Source of the DNA: SAR324 cluster bacterium
Lineage (GTDB): Bacteria; SAR324; NAC60-12
DNA: 64,000 bases
Direction of reading: 5' to 3'
Assembly (NCBI GenBank): GCA_015231825.1
Contig: JADGAV010000021.1
Location: 24,120 to 88,119 of the forward strand
Position 1 is the first letter of the stretch. The number at the start of each line of letters is the position of its first letter. Shown here one piece after another: positions 1-8,534 of this stretch. The translations under genes and the position numbers were made by a program. The notes beneath the pieces are model-generated. The model was not told the origin of the DNA. It did not search any database and worked only from the letters and a program-made list of their open reading frames with translations.

Positions 1-1602
1 ACAAATAGCAATTGAAGTTCCCGGCAGCACCCGCCCCCTGTATCTCTTAAGAATCACATGTTTCTCGGCACAGTACAATTTGCTATTGAGGATAAAATCA
101 ATCTGAGGCCGTTCTCCGGGACTTCTGGGATCTGCTAAAAAATAGAGCGGCACCCCCTTCCGGTAAGCCTTTCGAAAGTATAGCTCAATCCCATCTGCCT
201 GCAGAGGCCAGTGTTTGTAGTCGACATGCGGAAAGTACCGTTCATGAAAAATTTGCAGAGCCGTGATGGGATGCCCCCATTGTGGGTCAGCAATCAAAAT
301 GCTGGGAGGGAGTTTCGAGACATAGTTGATCATTTCCATAATCCCGGAACCATTCCCTTGCCCGGGGGGTGTCCGCGCCATCGAAATCTCGGACTGGCCC
401 CAACGAACGGTATCGCTCAGGGACATTGCTCCAGACCAGCAAAGTCCGAGGCCGGCAGTCAGCATTGCCAAATCAGCCCATCGCTTTCTGGAATAATGTC
501 CTAAAAAGACGCTCATTCCCATAGCAATCAGTGCGTAGGCATAGTAGAGTCCCGTACCAAAATAGTGAATCACATTGTTCTTCGCTACCAGGACTGCTGG
601 CATAAACGATATGAAAAACATTCCCAAAACAGCACAAAATTTTAAAAAAAGAATCTTTTCCCTGAGCATCAGCCAACTGAAAGTGAACGTTAAAAAGCCG
701 ACTACCGGAACTGTGAATAGAGCAAATTCCCGTTGAAAAACACCATAGAAAAAAAAGCTGATATTGTTAATCCATTGATTGAAGGGAAACTCAAGAATTT
801 CGGATAAATTCATTTGGAGTCTTGATTGATACGATGCATGGTAGTGTTCTGAAAACCGCCAATCAATAAGAATGTAGTGAACAATTTTGACCAGGATGAT
901 TAAAAGCAGAGTTTTTCCTAAAATTATTCTTCCCCGACTTTTCACTTTATGCATTATCTCTGTCATTGATTTCGACTGATTTGCAAAAACAAAGATGGGG
1001 ACAATGAGTGCGTGTCCAATCCAGAGAAGTCCAGTCCCTTTCATTAGCAAAACACCCAGCAAAAGGAATCCGGCAAAGACACCAAACTCCCATCGGTTCG
1101 ACAGCAAAAATTGATAAAGCACATAGATGAATACTGCCCCCAATCCATAAACAAAAACTTCCGTGTACCAAACAGAATCGAAAAACAGGTAGAAGCTTGA
1201 AAACGTGATAAAAACCGTGCTAATTATGCCCGCTTGCTTGTCCCAAATTTTGGTAATCAACAATTGTGTGAAAAAAATCCCGAAAAATCCAAAAACAACT
1301 CCCCAAGCACGTCCACCGACCAACGGGTTTTTCCAGAAATCAACCGTCAACGAATTCAACCAAAACTGCAGAGGTTGCTTGTATTCAATGGTCCTATCTC
1401 CCCAGACAGATACGGTCCCGTCTAAAGACATGTATTTGTATTTTTGCCAATCCCGAGCCATCAGCATTGAATATTGGATAAAATTCACTTCATCATTTTG
1501 GGGAACAAAGTAAATCGCAGCAGTGACCCGGGTGCCAAGATACAGAATAAAGACAACGGTTAAAATTCGAGAACCCGATAAATAGTTTTCATAAATTTTC
1601 AT
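1..1602 (-). CDS. Polytopic membrane protein, GT-C glycosyltransferase-like (partial, cut by left edge)
   Basis: An uninterrupted minus-strand frame of 534 codons starts at the ATG at 1602-1600 and runs off the left edge without a stop, so the C-terminus is missing. The translation starts MKIYENYLSGSRILTVVFIL and contains about nine to ten hydrophobic segments. An acidic pair (D37-E38, in QNDEVNF) lies in the first loop after TM1, the place where dolichol-phosphate or undecaprenyl-phosphate sugar transferases (PMT/ArnT-like, GT-C fold) carry their catalytic acidic motif. The last third is soluble-looking and ends in a predicted periplasmic domain. Function as a glycosyltransferase is inferred from topology and the acidic loop only; substrate is unknown. 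It is divergent from the next gene with only 5 bp between the two start codons. Confidence 0.72.
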   Translation of the reverse strand, partial: MKIYENYLSGSRILTVVFILYLGTRVTAAIYFVPQNDEVNFIQYSMLMARDWQKYKYMSLDGTVSVWGDRTIEYKQPLQFWLNSLTVDFWKNPLVGGRAWGVVFGFFGIFFTQLLITKIWDKQAGIISTVFITFSSFYLFFDSVWYTEVFVYGLGAVFIYVLYQFLLSNRWEFGVFAGFLLLGVLLMKGTGLLWIGHALIVPIFVFANQSKSMTEIMHKVKSRGRIILGKTLLLIILVKIVHYILIDWRFSEHYHASYQSRLQMNLSEILEFPFNQWINNISFFFYGVFQREFALFTVPVVGFLTFTFSWLMLREKILFLKFCAVLGMFFISFMPAVLVAKNNVIHYFGTGLYYAYALIAMGMSVFLGHYSRKRWADLAMLTAGLGLCWSGAMSLSDTVRWGQSEISMARTPPGQGNGSGIMEMINYVSKLPPSILIADPQWGHPITALQIFHERYFPHVDYKHWPLQADGIELYFRKAYRKGVPLYFLADPRSPGERPQIDFILNSKLYCAEKHVILKRYRGRVLPGTSIAIC

Positions 1603-1607
1603 AACTG

Positions 1608-3116
1608 ATGCTCAATCATTTGCTCAAAAACTCGGTGCAAGTATCGAGGAATCCAAATCAGACTCTTCTCACAGTCCTTTATTGGCTGCTTCCGATAATT
1701 CTGTGGATTCTTCAACTGATTTACACGCTCAACTCGTTGAACCAGATTCGTTTTGAAGAGTTGGCTGAATCCATACGCAATGTGTACTGGCTTGAACAAA
1801 ACACAATTTACGATGGAATTTCCAGCAACGTCGGCTATTATGGGACTCTTCTTTTGATTTATAAATTTTTGGGTTTTTCAATTCATCTAGCCAAATTTGC
1901 CAGACTTGCGATTCACCTGTTTTCTCTGTTGTGCCTTGCTGCTCTGTTGCAGCGATATCTAGGAAAACCAAAAGCGTGGCTAATTTTGCTGACAGTGGGT
2001 TTGTCACCGACATGGTTGTACTTTAATACGCTTCAAACCAGTTACGGAATTGATCTTCAATACATTTCAATTTGCCTGTTTCTCGTCTCTTTCAATCCTT
2101 TCAACTCCCGATTCAGTCTCTTTCAATCCCTTATTTTTGGCATTACAATGATGATTGCATGGATGTCATATCCAACTTTCATACTATATTTGCCGCTGCT
2201 TTTTATTCTATACACTACTTCCCTTGTTAAAAAGAGGCAAACAATCCGGATCCATTTTGCCGGCCTGCATATATGTCTGTGTGCAGCCGGCTTTGTATTG
2301 CCCTTCCTTTTCGCTCTCTACTATTTAAAAGATCCCGCCTTGCTAATTCTTGATCCCAACACCCAAAAAGGGATTTTTCGTGGTGGCGGAACCCTTTTGT
2401 GGGAATGGCAAAGCTACATTGCAAATGTGAAACAGGTACTCAAAGACCTTTTTCAACCCGGTTCCAGCTACTATTTTGAACTGAAACATGTCGAGTTTTC
2501 AAATCTATTCATCCAAATTCCCTCGGTCCTGATTCTTCTCTATGGATTTTTTTTGTTGGCAACAAATCGAGCCCTACGTCCCCTTTTGATTGCGGCATTT
2601 TCGTTGCTTCTCATCACTTTGATCATTCCAAATCTGGCAGGATACTCTGCTCCGGGAATTCGCCGGGCTACGGGATTGATTCCCGCATTCTATGCGATCT
2701 TTGCAGGGGTCTGGTATTATTTAACAAGTCACAAAATACCACTTTTACTAAAGCGAATGGGGATGCTTATCTGCATTTTTCCACTTTTCCATCACCTCGC
2801 GGTTTATATTCCAAATTATTCGGCCATCGCCGATCCCAGTCGTTATAGAAATGTTGGATTTTTTGCAGTCAAAGAAACGCCTCAGCAATCTTTTCAAGAG
2901 ATTTTCAAATATGTTGAAAACAATCAAATGCTGATTTGCCTCGATGTTCATCAACAACCCCAAGTGTGCCGCTACAGTGAAATTTTTGCTGCAATTGCAG
3001 GTCATCAAAAATGGAATGGACTCAAGAAAAAGCCGGTATTTGCCTACGACTGGAGATCCAAAAATCGAATTCAACTTTCAACAAAACTATGGGAAGACTA
3101 TTATTTTCCCCATTAA
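1608..3116 (+). CDS. Polytopic membrane protein of unknown function, GT-C-like topology
   Basis: A 502-residue protein with roughly ten hydrophobic helices starting at residues 20-42 (LTVLYWLLPIILWILQLIYT). It has no signal peptide apart from TM1 and a soluble C-terminal tail of about 90 residues. The first large loop (residues 45-75) carries E and D residues (RFEELAE, YDGISSN), compatible with a GT-C sugar transferase, but I see no motif that fixes the family. It starts 5 bp from the start of the divergent membrane protein at 1-1602, so each promoter must lie inside the other coding region or the true starts are further downstream. Shared topology suggests a related role in envelope glycan or lipid processing; this is inference. 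Confidence 0.7.
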   Translation: MLNHLLKNSVQVSRNPNQTLLTVLYWLLPIILWILQLIYTLNSLNQIRFEELAESIRNVYWLEQNTIYDGISSNVGYYGTLLLIYKFLGFSIHLAKFARLAIHLFSLLCLAALLQRYLGKPKAWLILLTVGLSPTWLYFNTLQTSYGIDLQYISICLFLVSFNPFNSRFSLFQSLIFGITMMIAWMSYPTFILYLPLLFILYTTSLVKKRQTIRIHFAGLHICLCAAGFVLPFLFALYYLKDPALLILDPNTQKGIFRGGGTLLWEWQSYIANVKQVLKDLFQPGSSYYFELKHVEFSNLFIQIPSVLILLYGFFLLATNRALRPLLIAAFSLLLITLIIPNLAGYSAPGIRRATGLIPAFYAIFAGVWYYLTSHKIPLLLKRMGMLICIFPLFHHLAVYIPNYSAIADPSRYRNVGFFAVKETPQQSFQEIFKYVENNQMLICLDVHQQPQVCRYSEIFAAIAGHQKWNGLKKKPVFAYDWRSKNRIQLSTKLWEDYYFPH

Positions 3117-3213
3117 GATTTAAAAACTTGTAATGCATTTAGATATCATGTAATTATTTCAGTTTAATTTTTACATTTTAGATAGATTCGTCAGCCAGCA
3201 AATTAAGGTTTTC

Positions 3214-3663
3214 ATGAAAACGAGATCAGTTAGAAAAGAAGACATGGAAAATGGCACCTATCCTCGTCAATGGTGGATTGTTGATGGAGAAGGGATGGCC
3301 TTGGGACGTCTTGCGACTCAAATCGCCGATTATCTCCGCGGCAAGCATAAGCCAATCTATACCCCCCACGTTGACACCGGAGATTTTGTTGTGGTGGTGA
3401 ATGCAGAAAAGATCGCTTTGACCGGAAATAAAATGCAGGATAAAATTTATTATCACCATACCGGGTATCCCGGTGGTATGAAATCTGCGAGAGCAGGAGA
3501 GCTTTTAGCAAAAAAACCAACAGAATTGGTCTACAAAGCAGTTAAAGGAATGATGCCGAAGAACGCCTTGAATCGGTCTTCTATCCACAAGTTGAAAGTC
3601 TATGCCGGTTCGGAGCACCCGCATGCAGCGCAAAAACCACAACCTTTTCCTTTGAAGGGATAA
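3214..3663 (+). CDS. rplM: 50S ribosomal protein L13
   Basis: A 149-residue protein with the L13 signature ([19 protein letters not shown], then [28 protein letters not shown] and the C-terminal [12 protein letters not shown]). L13 is an early-assembly protein of the large subunit that binds 23S rRNA. Length is slightly above the usual 142 residues because of the N-terminal [19 protein letters not shown], where R/Q precede the conserved WWIVDA core. A short AAGG lies about five bases before the ATG. It is followed after 6 bp by rpsI, the near-universal rplM-rpsI operon order. Confidence 0.98.
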   Translation: MKTRSVRKEDMENGTYPRQWWIVDGEGMALGRLATQIADYLRGKHKPIYTPHVDTGDFVVVVNAEKIALTGNKMQDKIYYHHTGYPGGMKSARAGELLAKKPTELVYKAVKGMMPKNALNRSSIHKLKVYAGSEHPHAAQKPQPFPLKG

Positions 3664-3669
3664 TAGAAG

Positions 3670-4062
3670 ATGGCATTAGAACAGTATTATGGCACCGGAA
3701 GAAGAAAAAGTTCGGTTGCTCGAGTTTATTTGAGGCCAGGGGCAGGCAACATCGTCATCAACAAGAAAAGCATCGATGACTATTTTGCAAGAGAGACACT
3801 GAAAATGATCATTCGCCAACCTTTGGATCTGACAGAATCAATTGGACAGTATGATATCTTGGTCAATGTCAAAGGCGGAGGTTTAGCAGGACAGGCTGGA
3901 GCAATTCGACACGGAATCGCGCGAGCCCTTCAGGAAGCCGATGAAGAACTGCGTCCAATGTTAAAAAAAGCAAAAATGCTCACTCGAGATGCCAGAAGAG
4001 TAGAGCGAAAGAAATACGGACAACCCGGTGCACGTAAACAATATCAGTTTTCTAAGCGCTAA
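3670..4062 (+). CDS. rpsI: 30S ribosomal protein S9
   Basis: A 130-residue protein with the S9 pattern: [19 protein letters not shown] at the N-terminus, [23 protein letters not shown] in the centre and the invariant basic tail ending in QFSKR, whose terminal residues contact P-site tRNA in the small subunit. Length is typical. It lies 6 bp after rplM and is cotranscribed with it. The gene after it, a membrane alpha/beta hydrolase, has its own strong ribosome binding site and is not part of the usual operon. Confidence 0.98.
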   Translation: MALEQYYGTGRRKSSVARVYLRPGAGNIVINKKSIDDYFARETLKMIIRQPLDLTESIGQYDILVNVKGGGLAGQAGAIRHGIARALQEADEELRPMLKKAKMLTRDARRVERKKYGQPGARKQYQFSKR

Positions 4063-4106
4063 GCACTGCCGCTCCCCCTCTGCTACCATCTTCCGGAGAG
4101 GACAAC

Positions 4107-5375
4107 ATGGCCATTCTGTTTTTGCTATGGAGCATGGTTTGTGCTGTTCTCACCTTCAATGTATTCCGCCCACTCCGTCTGATTAAAGATGGAAAATTCT
4201 ATTTTGCTACATTCGTATTCGGATGGTTGATTGGCGACCTGGTGTTTCACTGGATCGTCTTCAACCTCGGAATCGCCCTCCTGTTTTATTTGGCTGGAGC
4301 CCTTGAAAGTGATATCGGCCAAATTGCTTTGATGCTCTCATTTTCCAGTTGGGTAATTTTAGGTTTTCGTGCAAAAATGCATTACCGGATGGGCCCCCTG
4401 ATTCAAAATCAAATGAATGCTGCACTGGGTGCGGATTACAAAAGCAAAATCCTGCCGGAATTCCGCCAGAAATTTATCCCTTTTGCCTTTGACTGGAAAG
4501 CCTACTGGAACCCTGCAGTTTTATCTAAAAATCCGCAGATTGAAATAATTTCAGATATCGTTTTTTTTGAAGAGCGTGGTTGCCGCCTTCTGCTGGACAT
4601 TTATCGCCCGCGCAATCACAGCAATGCCTGCCCGGTTTTGCTTCAGGTTCATGGAGGAGGATGGACCATCGGCACAAAAAATCAGGGAATTCCTTTAATG
4701 ACCCGCATGGCTAGTCAGGGATGGATCTGTTTCGCAATAAGTTATCGATTGAGCCCTCAGGCAATTTTTCCGGATCACGTGATTGACTGTAAACGCGCGG
4801 TTGCGTGGATCAAAGAACACGGAATCAAATATGGAGCCGATCCCGACTTTATCATTATCACCGGAGGTTCTTCCGGTGCACATCTTTCCGCTTTGACAGC
4901 CCTGACTCCCAATCAGGCTGATTTACAACCCCAATTTGAAACTGTGGATACGACGATCCAGGGATGCGTTGCATTCTATGGAATTTATGATTTTGAAGCA
5001 CCGTTTCAAATCCCGAGAAATAAGGAATTAGCCGGCTTGCTGAAAACGGTCATGCGGAGTACCCCTGAAACTGAACCAAAAAAATTTCGGCAGGCATCTC
5101 CAGTACGGAGAATCTCCAGGAATCCACCTCCTTTTATGATACTTCAAGGTGATTCAGACGCTTTGGTTCCAATGAGGGAAGCAAGGAACTTTTATCAGGC
5201 ATTGCAAAAGGCGAACACACCACGTCTTGTTTTTCTGCATTTGCCGATGGTCAAACATTCTTTCGACACACTCCCGACAATCCCTACTCAACAGATACTC
5301 CCCTATGTAGAACAATATCTTTCGCTCCTCCGGTCAGACTATGCACAAAAGAATTTCCCTGCAGAAAAGTCATGA
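4107..5375 (+). CDS. Membrane-anchored alpha/beta hydrolase (hormone-sensitive-lipase-type esterase)
   Basis: A 422-residue protein. Residues 1-95 form three hydrophobic helices (MAILFLLWSMVCAVLTFNVF, then FGWLIGDLVFHWIVF and LALMLSFSSWVILGF-like). The rest is an alpha/beta hydrolase of the HSL/esterase class: the oxyanion-hole motif HGGGW near residue 178, the nucleophile elbow GGSSGAH near 252 (catalytic Ser in G-x-S-x-G), Asp in GDSDALVP near 350, and His in VKHSFD near 390. The family hydrolyses short-chain carboxylic esters; the substrate here is unknown. GGAGAGGA lies five bases before the ATG. The N-terminal membrane domain is not typical of cytosolic HSL esterases and suggests action on lipids at the inner membrane (inference). 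Confidence 0.85.
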   Translation: MAILFLLWSMVCAVLTFNVFRPLRLIKDGKFYFATFVFGWLIGDLVFHWIVFNLGIALLFYLAGALESDIGQIALMLSFSSWVILGFRAKMHYRMGPLIQNQMNAALGADYKSKILPEFRQKFIPFAFDWKAYWNPAVLSKNPQIEIISDIVFFEERGCRLLLDIYRPRNHSNACPVLLQVHGGGWTIGTKNQGIPLMTRMASQGWICFAISYRLSPQAIFPDHVIDCKRAVAWIKEHGIKYGADPDFIIITGGSSGAHLSALTALTPNQADLQPQFETVDTTIQGCVAFYGIYDFEAPFQIPRNKELAGLLKTVMRSTPETEPKKFRQASPVRRISRNPPPFMILQGDSDALVPMREARNFYQALQKANTPRLVFLHLPMVKHSFDTLPTIPTQQILPYVEQYLSLLRSDYAQKNFPAEKS

Positions 5376-5458
5376 AATAGCGAACTTCAAAATTGAACAA
5401 ACCTTAGACCTCAGGGTTCTTCCGCTGTAGAATCTTTAACCCCATTGTCAAAGCAGAA

Positions 5459-6361
5459 ATGACTCAGTTGGGCGTAATTTTTATTCAATATGATCAACAA
5501 CGTTATGCCGATGCATTTTCTACATTGGCCGAAGTGATCCGGAGCTTTGAATTAAGCTCTGTCTTCACCGTCATCGTAGACAACCTGCATGAAGAGCAAA
5601 AGCTGCAGCTGCTTGAGGACTGCACTGCAAAAATTGGCGGAAACAACTCCCTCTTCGAATTCTCCGGGTGGATGAAAGGTTGGGAAACTCTGAAAGAACT
5701 TCAAGGTGATTGTGATTGCTATTTATTTGTCACCGATGCTTTTTTAGCATATGGAGATCAATATCAGAAATTGGCGGATTCAAAATTGCTGCATTTTCTT
5801 TCAAGAGAATCTGCCGTGGCGGGTCTGGTGGATCTTCCTCCTTCGAATTTTAAGAACTTGCAACTGCTGAATTGGGATATGAAGTGTTGGGTTCGCAGCA
5901 GTTTTTTTTTCGTGCCGCACTCCGTTATGACTCAGATGAAGAGTTTGATCACGATCACTGAGATTGATCCTTTTTGTGATAAAGCCTTTCAAAGTAGAGC
6001 TTTCAAACCGGAAGCCCCGCTCAGTCCAGACTATCAAAACTACCTGGAGCAATGGCTGACCCGTGACTGGCACAGTGCGCTGACACTTTCTCACAGCAAA
6101 TGGGAGCATTTCCGTCACAAAATTCGATCGATTCTGAACGAACATGCCCTCACAGCTCGCTGGCAGGCGATGGGAATACCGATATACGATCTGTACTTTT
6201 TAAAACAAATTTCTCAAGATGAGGGGAGCCCACTCCTGAATCTCTCCCCTCAAACCGCAGATCACTTTCGTTTTGATCTAATTGACCAAAAGGACTATTG
6301 TAAACCCTCATTTCCTGAACGGATAATCCATAAATTTAAAAGATTGTTTTCCAAAACCTAG
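5459..6361 (+). CDS. Hypothetical protein, possibly related to glycan-synthesis (rhamnan-type) proteins
   Basis: A 300-residue soluble protein that I do not firmly recognise. It starts GVIFIQYDQQRYADAFSTL and later has the sequence CYLFVTDAFLAYGD followed by WVRSSFFFVPHSVM. This order, with an acidic residue in the first sheet region and an S-F-F stretch after an R, loosely recalls the glycosyltransferases of rhamnan/O-antigen clusters. The C-terminal third is helical, with a basic end (ERIIHKFKRLFSKT) that could associate with membrane. It is convergent with an RmlC-like epimerase gene only 3 bp away, which supports a sugar-related context. The functional hint is weak inference. Confidence 0.6.
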   Translation: MTQLGVIFIQYDQQRYADAFSTLAEVIRSFELSSVFTVIVDNLHEEQKLQLLEDCTAKIGGNNSLFEFSGWMKGWETLKELQGDCDCYLFVTDAFLAYGDQYQKLADSKLLHFLSRESAVAGLVDLPPSNFKNLQLLNWDMKCWVRSSFFFVPHSVMTQMKSLITITEIDPFCDKAFQSRAFKPEAPLSPDYQNYLEQWLTRDWHSALTLSHSKWEHFRHKIRSILNEHALTARWQAMGIPIYDLYFLKQISQDEGSPLLNLSPQTADHFRFDLIDQKDYCKPSFPERIIHKFKRLFSKT

Positions 6362-6364
6362 ATC

Positions 6365-6847
6365 TTAAATTTTGAAAACAGAATCAGGATCAATTTCATG
6401 GCGAATTTCATCCACCGGAAATTTTTTGTTTTTTCCCATAAACAGTTGATTCGGAAAATTTAGGACTACACCTTCATAACTGCTCAGATTTTGGTAGGCG
6501 TGAACAATTCCCGGAGGAACAAGTACACTGAGCGGAGAGGATTCTCCGGCGGAAAATACCATTTTGTTCCAGTATGTGGAAGACTCTTTCCGGTTATCCC
6601 ATAAGGTAATTTCAAATGTCCCCGGTCCCAAAAAGGCAAAAAGATCCGTTTGTTCAACATGTTCATGAGGACCGCGAACAATGTTGGCTTTAGAAAGAGA
6701 AATATAGGACATTGCCGGGAAATATTTTTCATCCAATTCGTCGTGACGGAACAACTCACATAGCCATCCTCGATCGTCCTCAAACTTCTTGAGGTTTTCA
6801 ATCACAACTCCTTCGATTTCACCAATTGTAAAAGCTTGATATTCCAT
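6365..6847 (-). CDS. dTDP-4-dehydrorhamnose 3,5-epimerase-like (RmlC-type cupin) protein
   Basis: A 160-residue cupin with RmlC-family motifs: DDRGWLCELFRHDEL near residue 23, then the active-site segment SKANIVRGPHEHVEQTD (RG-x-H matches the catalytic His of RmlC), FEITLWDNRKES, and VPPGIVHAYQNLS. RmlC enzymes epimerise C3 and C5 of dTDP-4-keto-6-deoxyglucose on the way to dTDP-rhamnose. This protein is shorter than the usual 180 residues, and RGPHEH replaces the common RGLHYQ, so it may be a variant acting on another nucleotide sugar. No rmlA, rmlB or rmlD is seen in the window. Confidence 0.82.
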   Translation of the reverse strand: MEYQAFTIGEIEGVVIENLKKFEDDRGWLCELFRHDELDEKYFPAMSYISLSKANIVRGPHEHVEQTDLFAFLGPGTFEITLWDNRKESSTYWNKMVFSAGESSPLSVLVPPGIVHAYQNLSSYEGVVLNFPNQLFMGKNKKFPVDEIRHEIDPDSVFKI

Positions 6848-7027
6848 AGACCTATAAATAAAAAATGCGGTGATTTCGGATTCTGAAAAATAAATACGAT
6901 TTCAAAATTTTTCTTGAATTACCTTATTCGAACTGAAGAATCAAATTCAGGGTTGAATCAGAAAACGCTGAAACTGAAAGCAAGCTATGCAAGATTTGAC
7001 GCACTGAGAAAGAAATATAAAAAGTAA

Positions 7028-7056
7028 TTGTCCATTTCTTTATGAAACGCTATATT
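7028..7056 (+). promoter_or_regulatory. Sigma-70-like promoter
   Basis: TTGTCC at 7028-7033 and TATATT at 7051-7056 are separated by exactly 17 bp. They lie about 55 bp upstream of the ATG at 7110, in the 262-bp region between the divergent RmlC-like gene and the small membrane protein. The rest of that region holds no credible reading frame. Confidence 0.5.
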
Positions 7057-7109
7057 ACCTGCAAGACCACTCTTTGCTGACAGAATAAATCATTAGAATG
7101 AAATAAAAG

Positions 7110-7511
7110 ATGTTAGAAGAATACAATTCCGGACTCCAGAAATTGAGGTTCACTTCGGCAGTGCACCTGACCTTAAACCTTGCCAGAAAATTATTCATTT
7201 TCGCCCTGCTCTGCGGAGCGATTGGAATCTCTGCATGGACTTTACAGCAAATCCTTCCACTGAGAATTTTTGAGGCCGGCTTGTTAGTGATTGGAACAGG
7301 GGTGCTTTTTTTTCTTATTTCGATTCACGAGAAAATTCGATCAATTGAACAAACTGTGGCCGAAGAAGAATGGGATGAGGAAGTAGAATTTTATTCCGAA
7401 GAAGAGCAAAGGATTTTAAATCCCGATCCGATCGATTTTCAATCCCACTTCAGGCGTGGAAATGTAATTCATTTGAAACAGAAATCCTTTTCTGAAAATC
7501 AAGAACAATAA
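7110..7511 (+). CDS. Small membrane protein of unknown function
   Basis: A 133-residue protein with two hydrophobic helices (about residues 28-48, LFIFALLCGAIGISAWTL, and 53-72, FEAGLLVIGTGVLFFLISI) followed by a charged cytoplasmic tail with a very acidic patch (EEEWDEEVEFYSEEEQ, residues 90-105). I do not recognise the family. It lies 87 bp before glyQ on the same strand and has its own candidate promoter at 7028-7056, so it may be the first gene of the glyQS transcript. No function is proposed. Confidence 0.65.
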   Translation: MLEEYNSGLQKLRFTSAVHLTLNLARKLFIFALLCGAIGISAWTLQQILPLRIFEAGLLVIGTGVLFFLISIHEKIRSIEQTVAEEEWDEEVEFYSEEEQRILNPDPIDFQSHFRRGNVIHLKQKSFSENQEQ

Positions 7512-7598
7512 TTATCCGCCTGCAACTTTTCTCTTCTGTCCAGAAATTTTACCAGATTGTTTCTTACCTTCACAATTTAATTTTGCTCCACTCTTGTT

Positions 7599-8534
7599 AT
7601 GACAAAAAGAACTGGTCCCCATAGCTTGCAGGATATAATAATAGCCCTGCATCAATTTTGGGCACGGCAAGGTTGCATCCTGATGAACCCATATGACGTA
7701 GAAAAAGGAGCAGGGACCATGAATCCTGCAACTTTTCTTCGTACAATTGGCCCGGAAGACTGGAATGTCGCTTATGTTGAACCTTCACGCCGTCCCACTG
7801 ACGGTCGGTATGGAGACAATCCCAACCGATTGTATCAGCATCATCAGTACCAGGTGATCATGAAACCGATGCCCGATGATGTTCAGGAAGTTTATTTGGA
7901 ATCTCTAAAAACCCTCGGAATCAACCCTTTGGAGCATGATATTCGATTTGTAGAAGACAATTGGGAAGCTCCAACATTAGGAGCATGGGGCTTGGGATGG
8001 GAAGTTTGGCTGGATGGCATGGAAGTCACGCAATATACTTATTTCCAACAGGTGGGCGGACTGGAATGCAGTCCTATTTCAGTTGAGTTAACCTACGGCC
8101 TGGAACGGTTGGCTTCCTACATTCAGGAAAAAGAAAATGTGTTTGACCTGGAATATGTTGAAGGGGTTTCTTACGAGGCGATTTTCAAACAACCTGAAGT
8201 GGAACACTCGAAATATACATTTGAAGTTCTTGATGCCGACCTTCTATTTGGTTTTTTTGATCAATATGAATCAGAAGCACGCAGATGCCTGGAACACGAA
8301 CTGGTTTTTCCTGCTTATGACTACATTTTGAAATGCTCGCATACCTTCAATCAGCTGGATGCGGCGGGAGCGATCAGTGTTTCAGAAAGGGCTGCTTATC
8401 TTGCTCGCGTGAGAAAGCTCTCTCATCAGGTGGCTGCAATTTTTTTAGAGAAACGCCGACAACTGGGGTTTCCTCTAATGAAGGACCAGAATACAGCTAA
8501 AAGATTGGTCAAGGAGATGGAAAAACAACTATGA
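7599..8534 (+). CDS. glyQ: Glycyl-tRNA synthetase alpha subunit
   Basis: A 311-residue protein, close to the family length, with the hallmark N-terminus ([17 protein letters not shown]) and the class II segments [31 protein letters not shown] and [11 protein letters not shown], then [14 protein letters not shown] and [13 protein letters not shown] motif 3. It supplies the catalytic site for glycine activation in the alpha2beta2 enzyme. Its TGA overlaps the ATG of glyS (ATGA, 8531-8534), which points to translational coupling and equal subunit production. Confidence 0.98.
   Translation: MTKRTGPHSLQDIIIALHQFWARQGCILMNPYDVEKGAGTMNPATFLRTIGPEDWNVAYVEPSRRPTDGRYGDNPNRLYQHHQYQVIMKPMPDDVQEVYLESLKTLGINPLEHDIRFVEDNWEAPTLGAWGLGWEVWLDGMEVTQYTYFQQVGGLECSPISVELTYGLERLASYIQEKENVFDLEYVEGVSYEAIFKQPEVEHSKYTFEVLDADLLFGFFDQYESEARRCLEHELVFPAYDYILKCSHTFNQLDAAGAISVSERAAYLARVRKLSHQVAAIFLEKRRQLGFPLMKDQNTAKRLVKEMEKQL

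Noticed and set aside
1205..1513. Plus-strand frames over the left-edge region
   Set aside because: They are antisense to the uninterrupted 534-codon minus-strand frame that encodes a consistent membrane protein.
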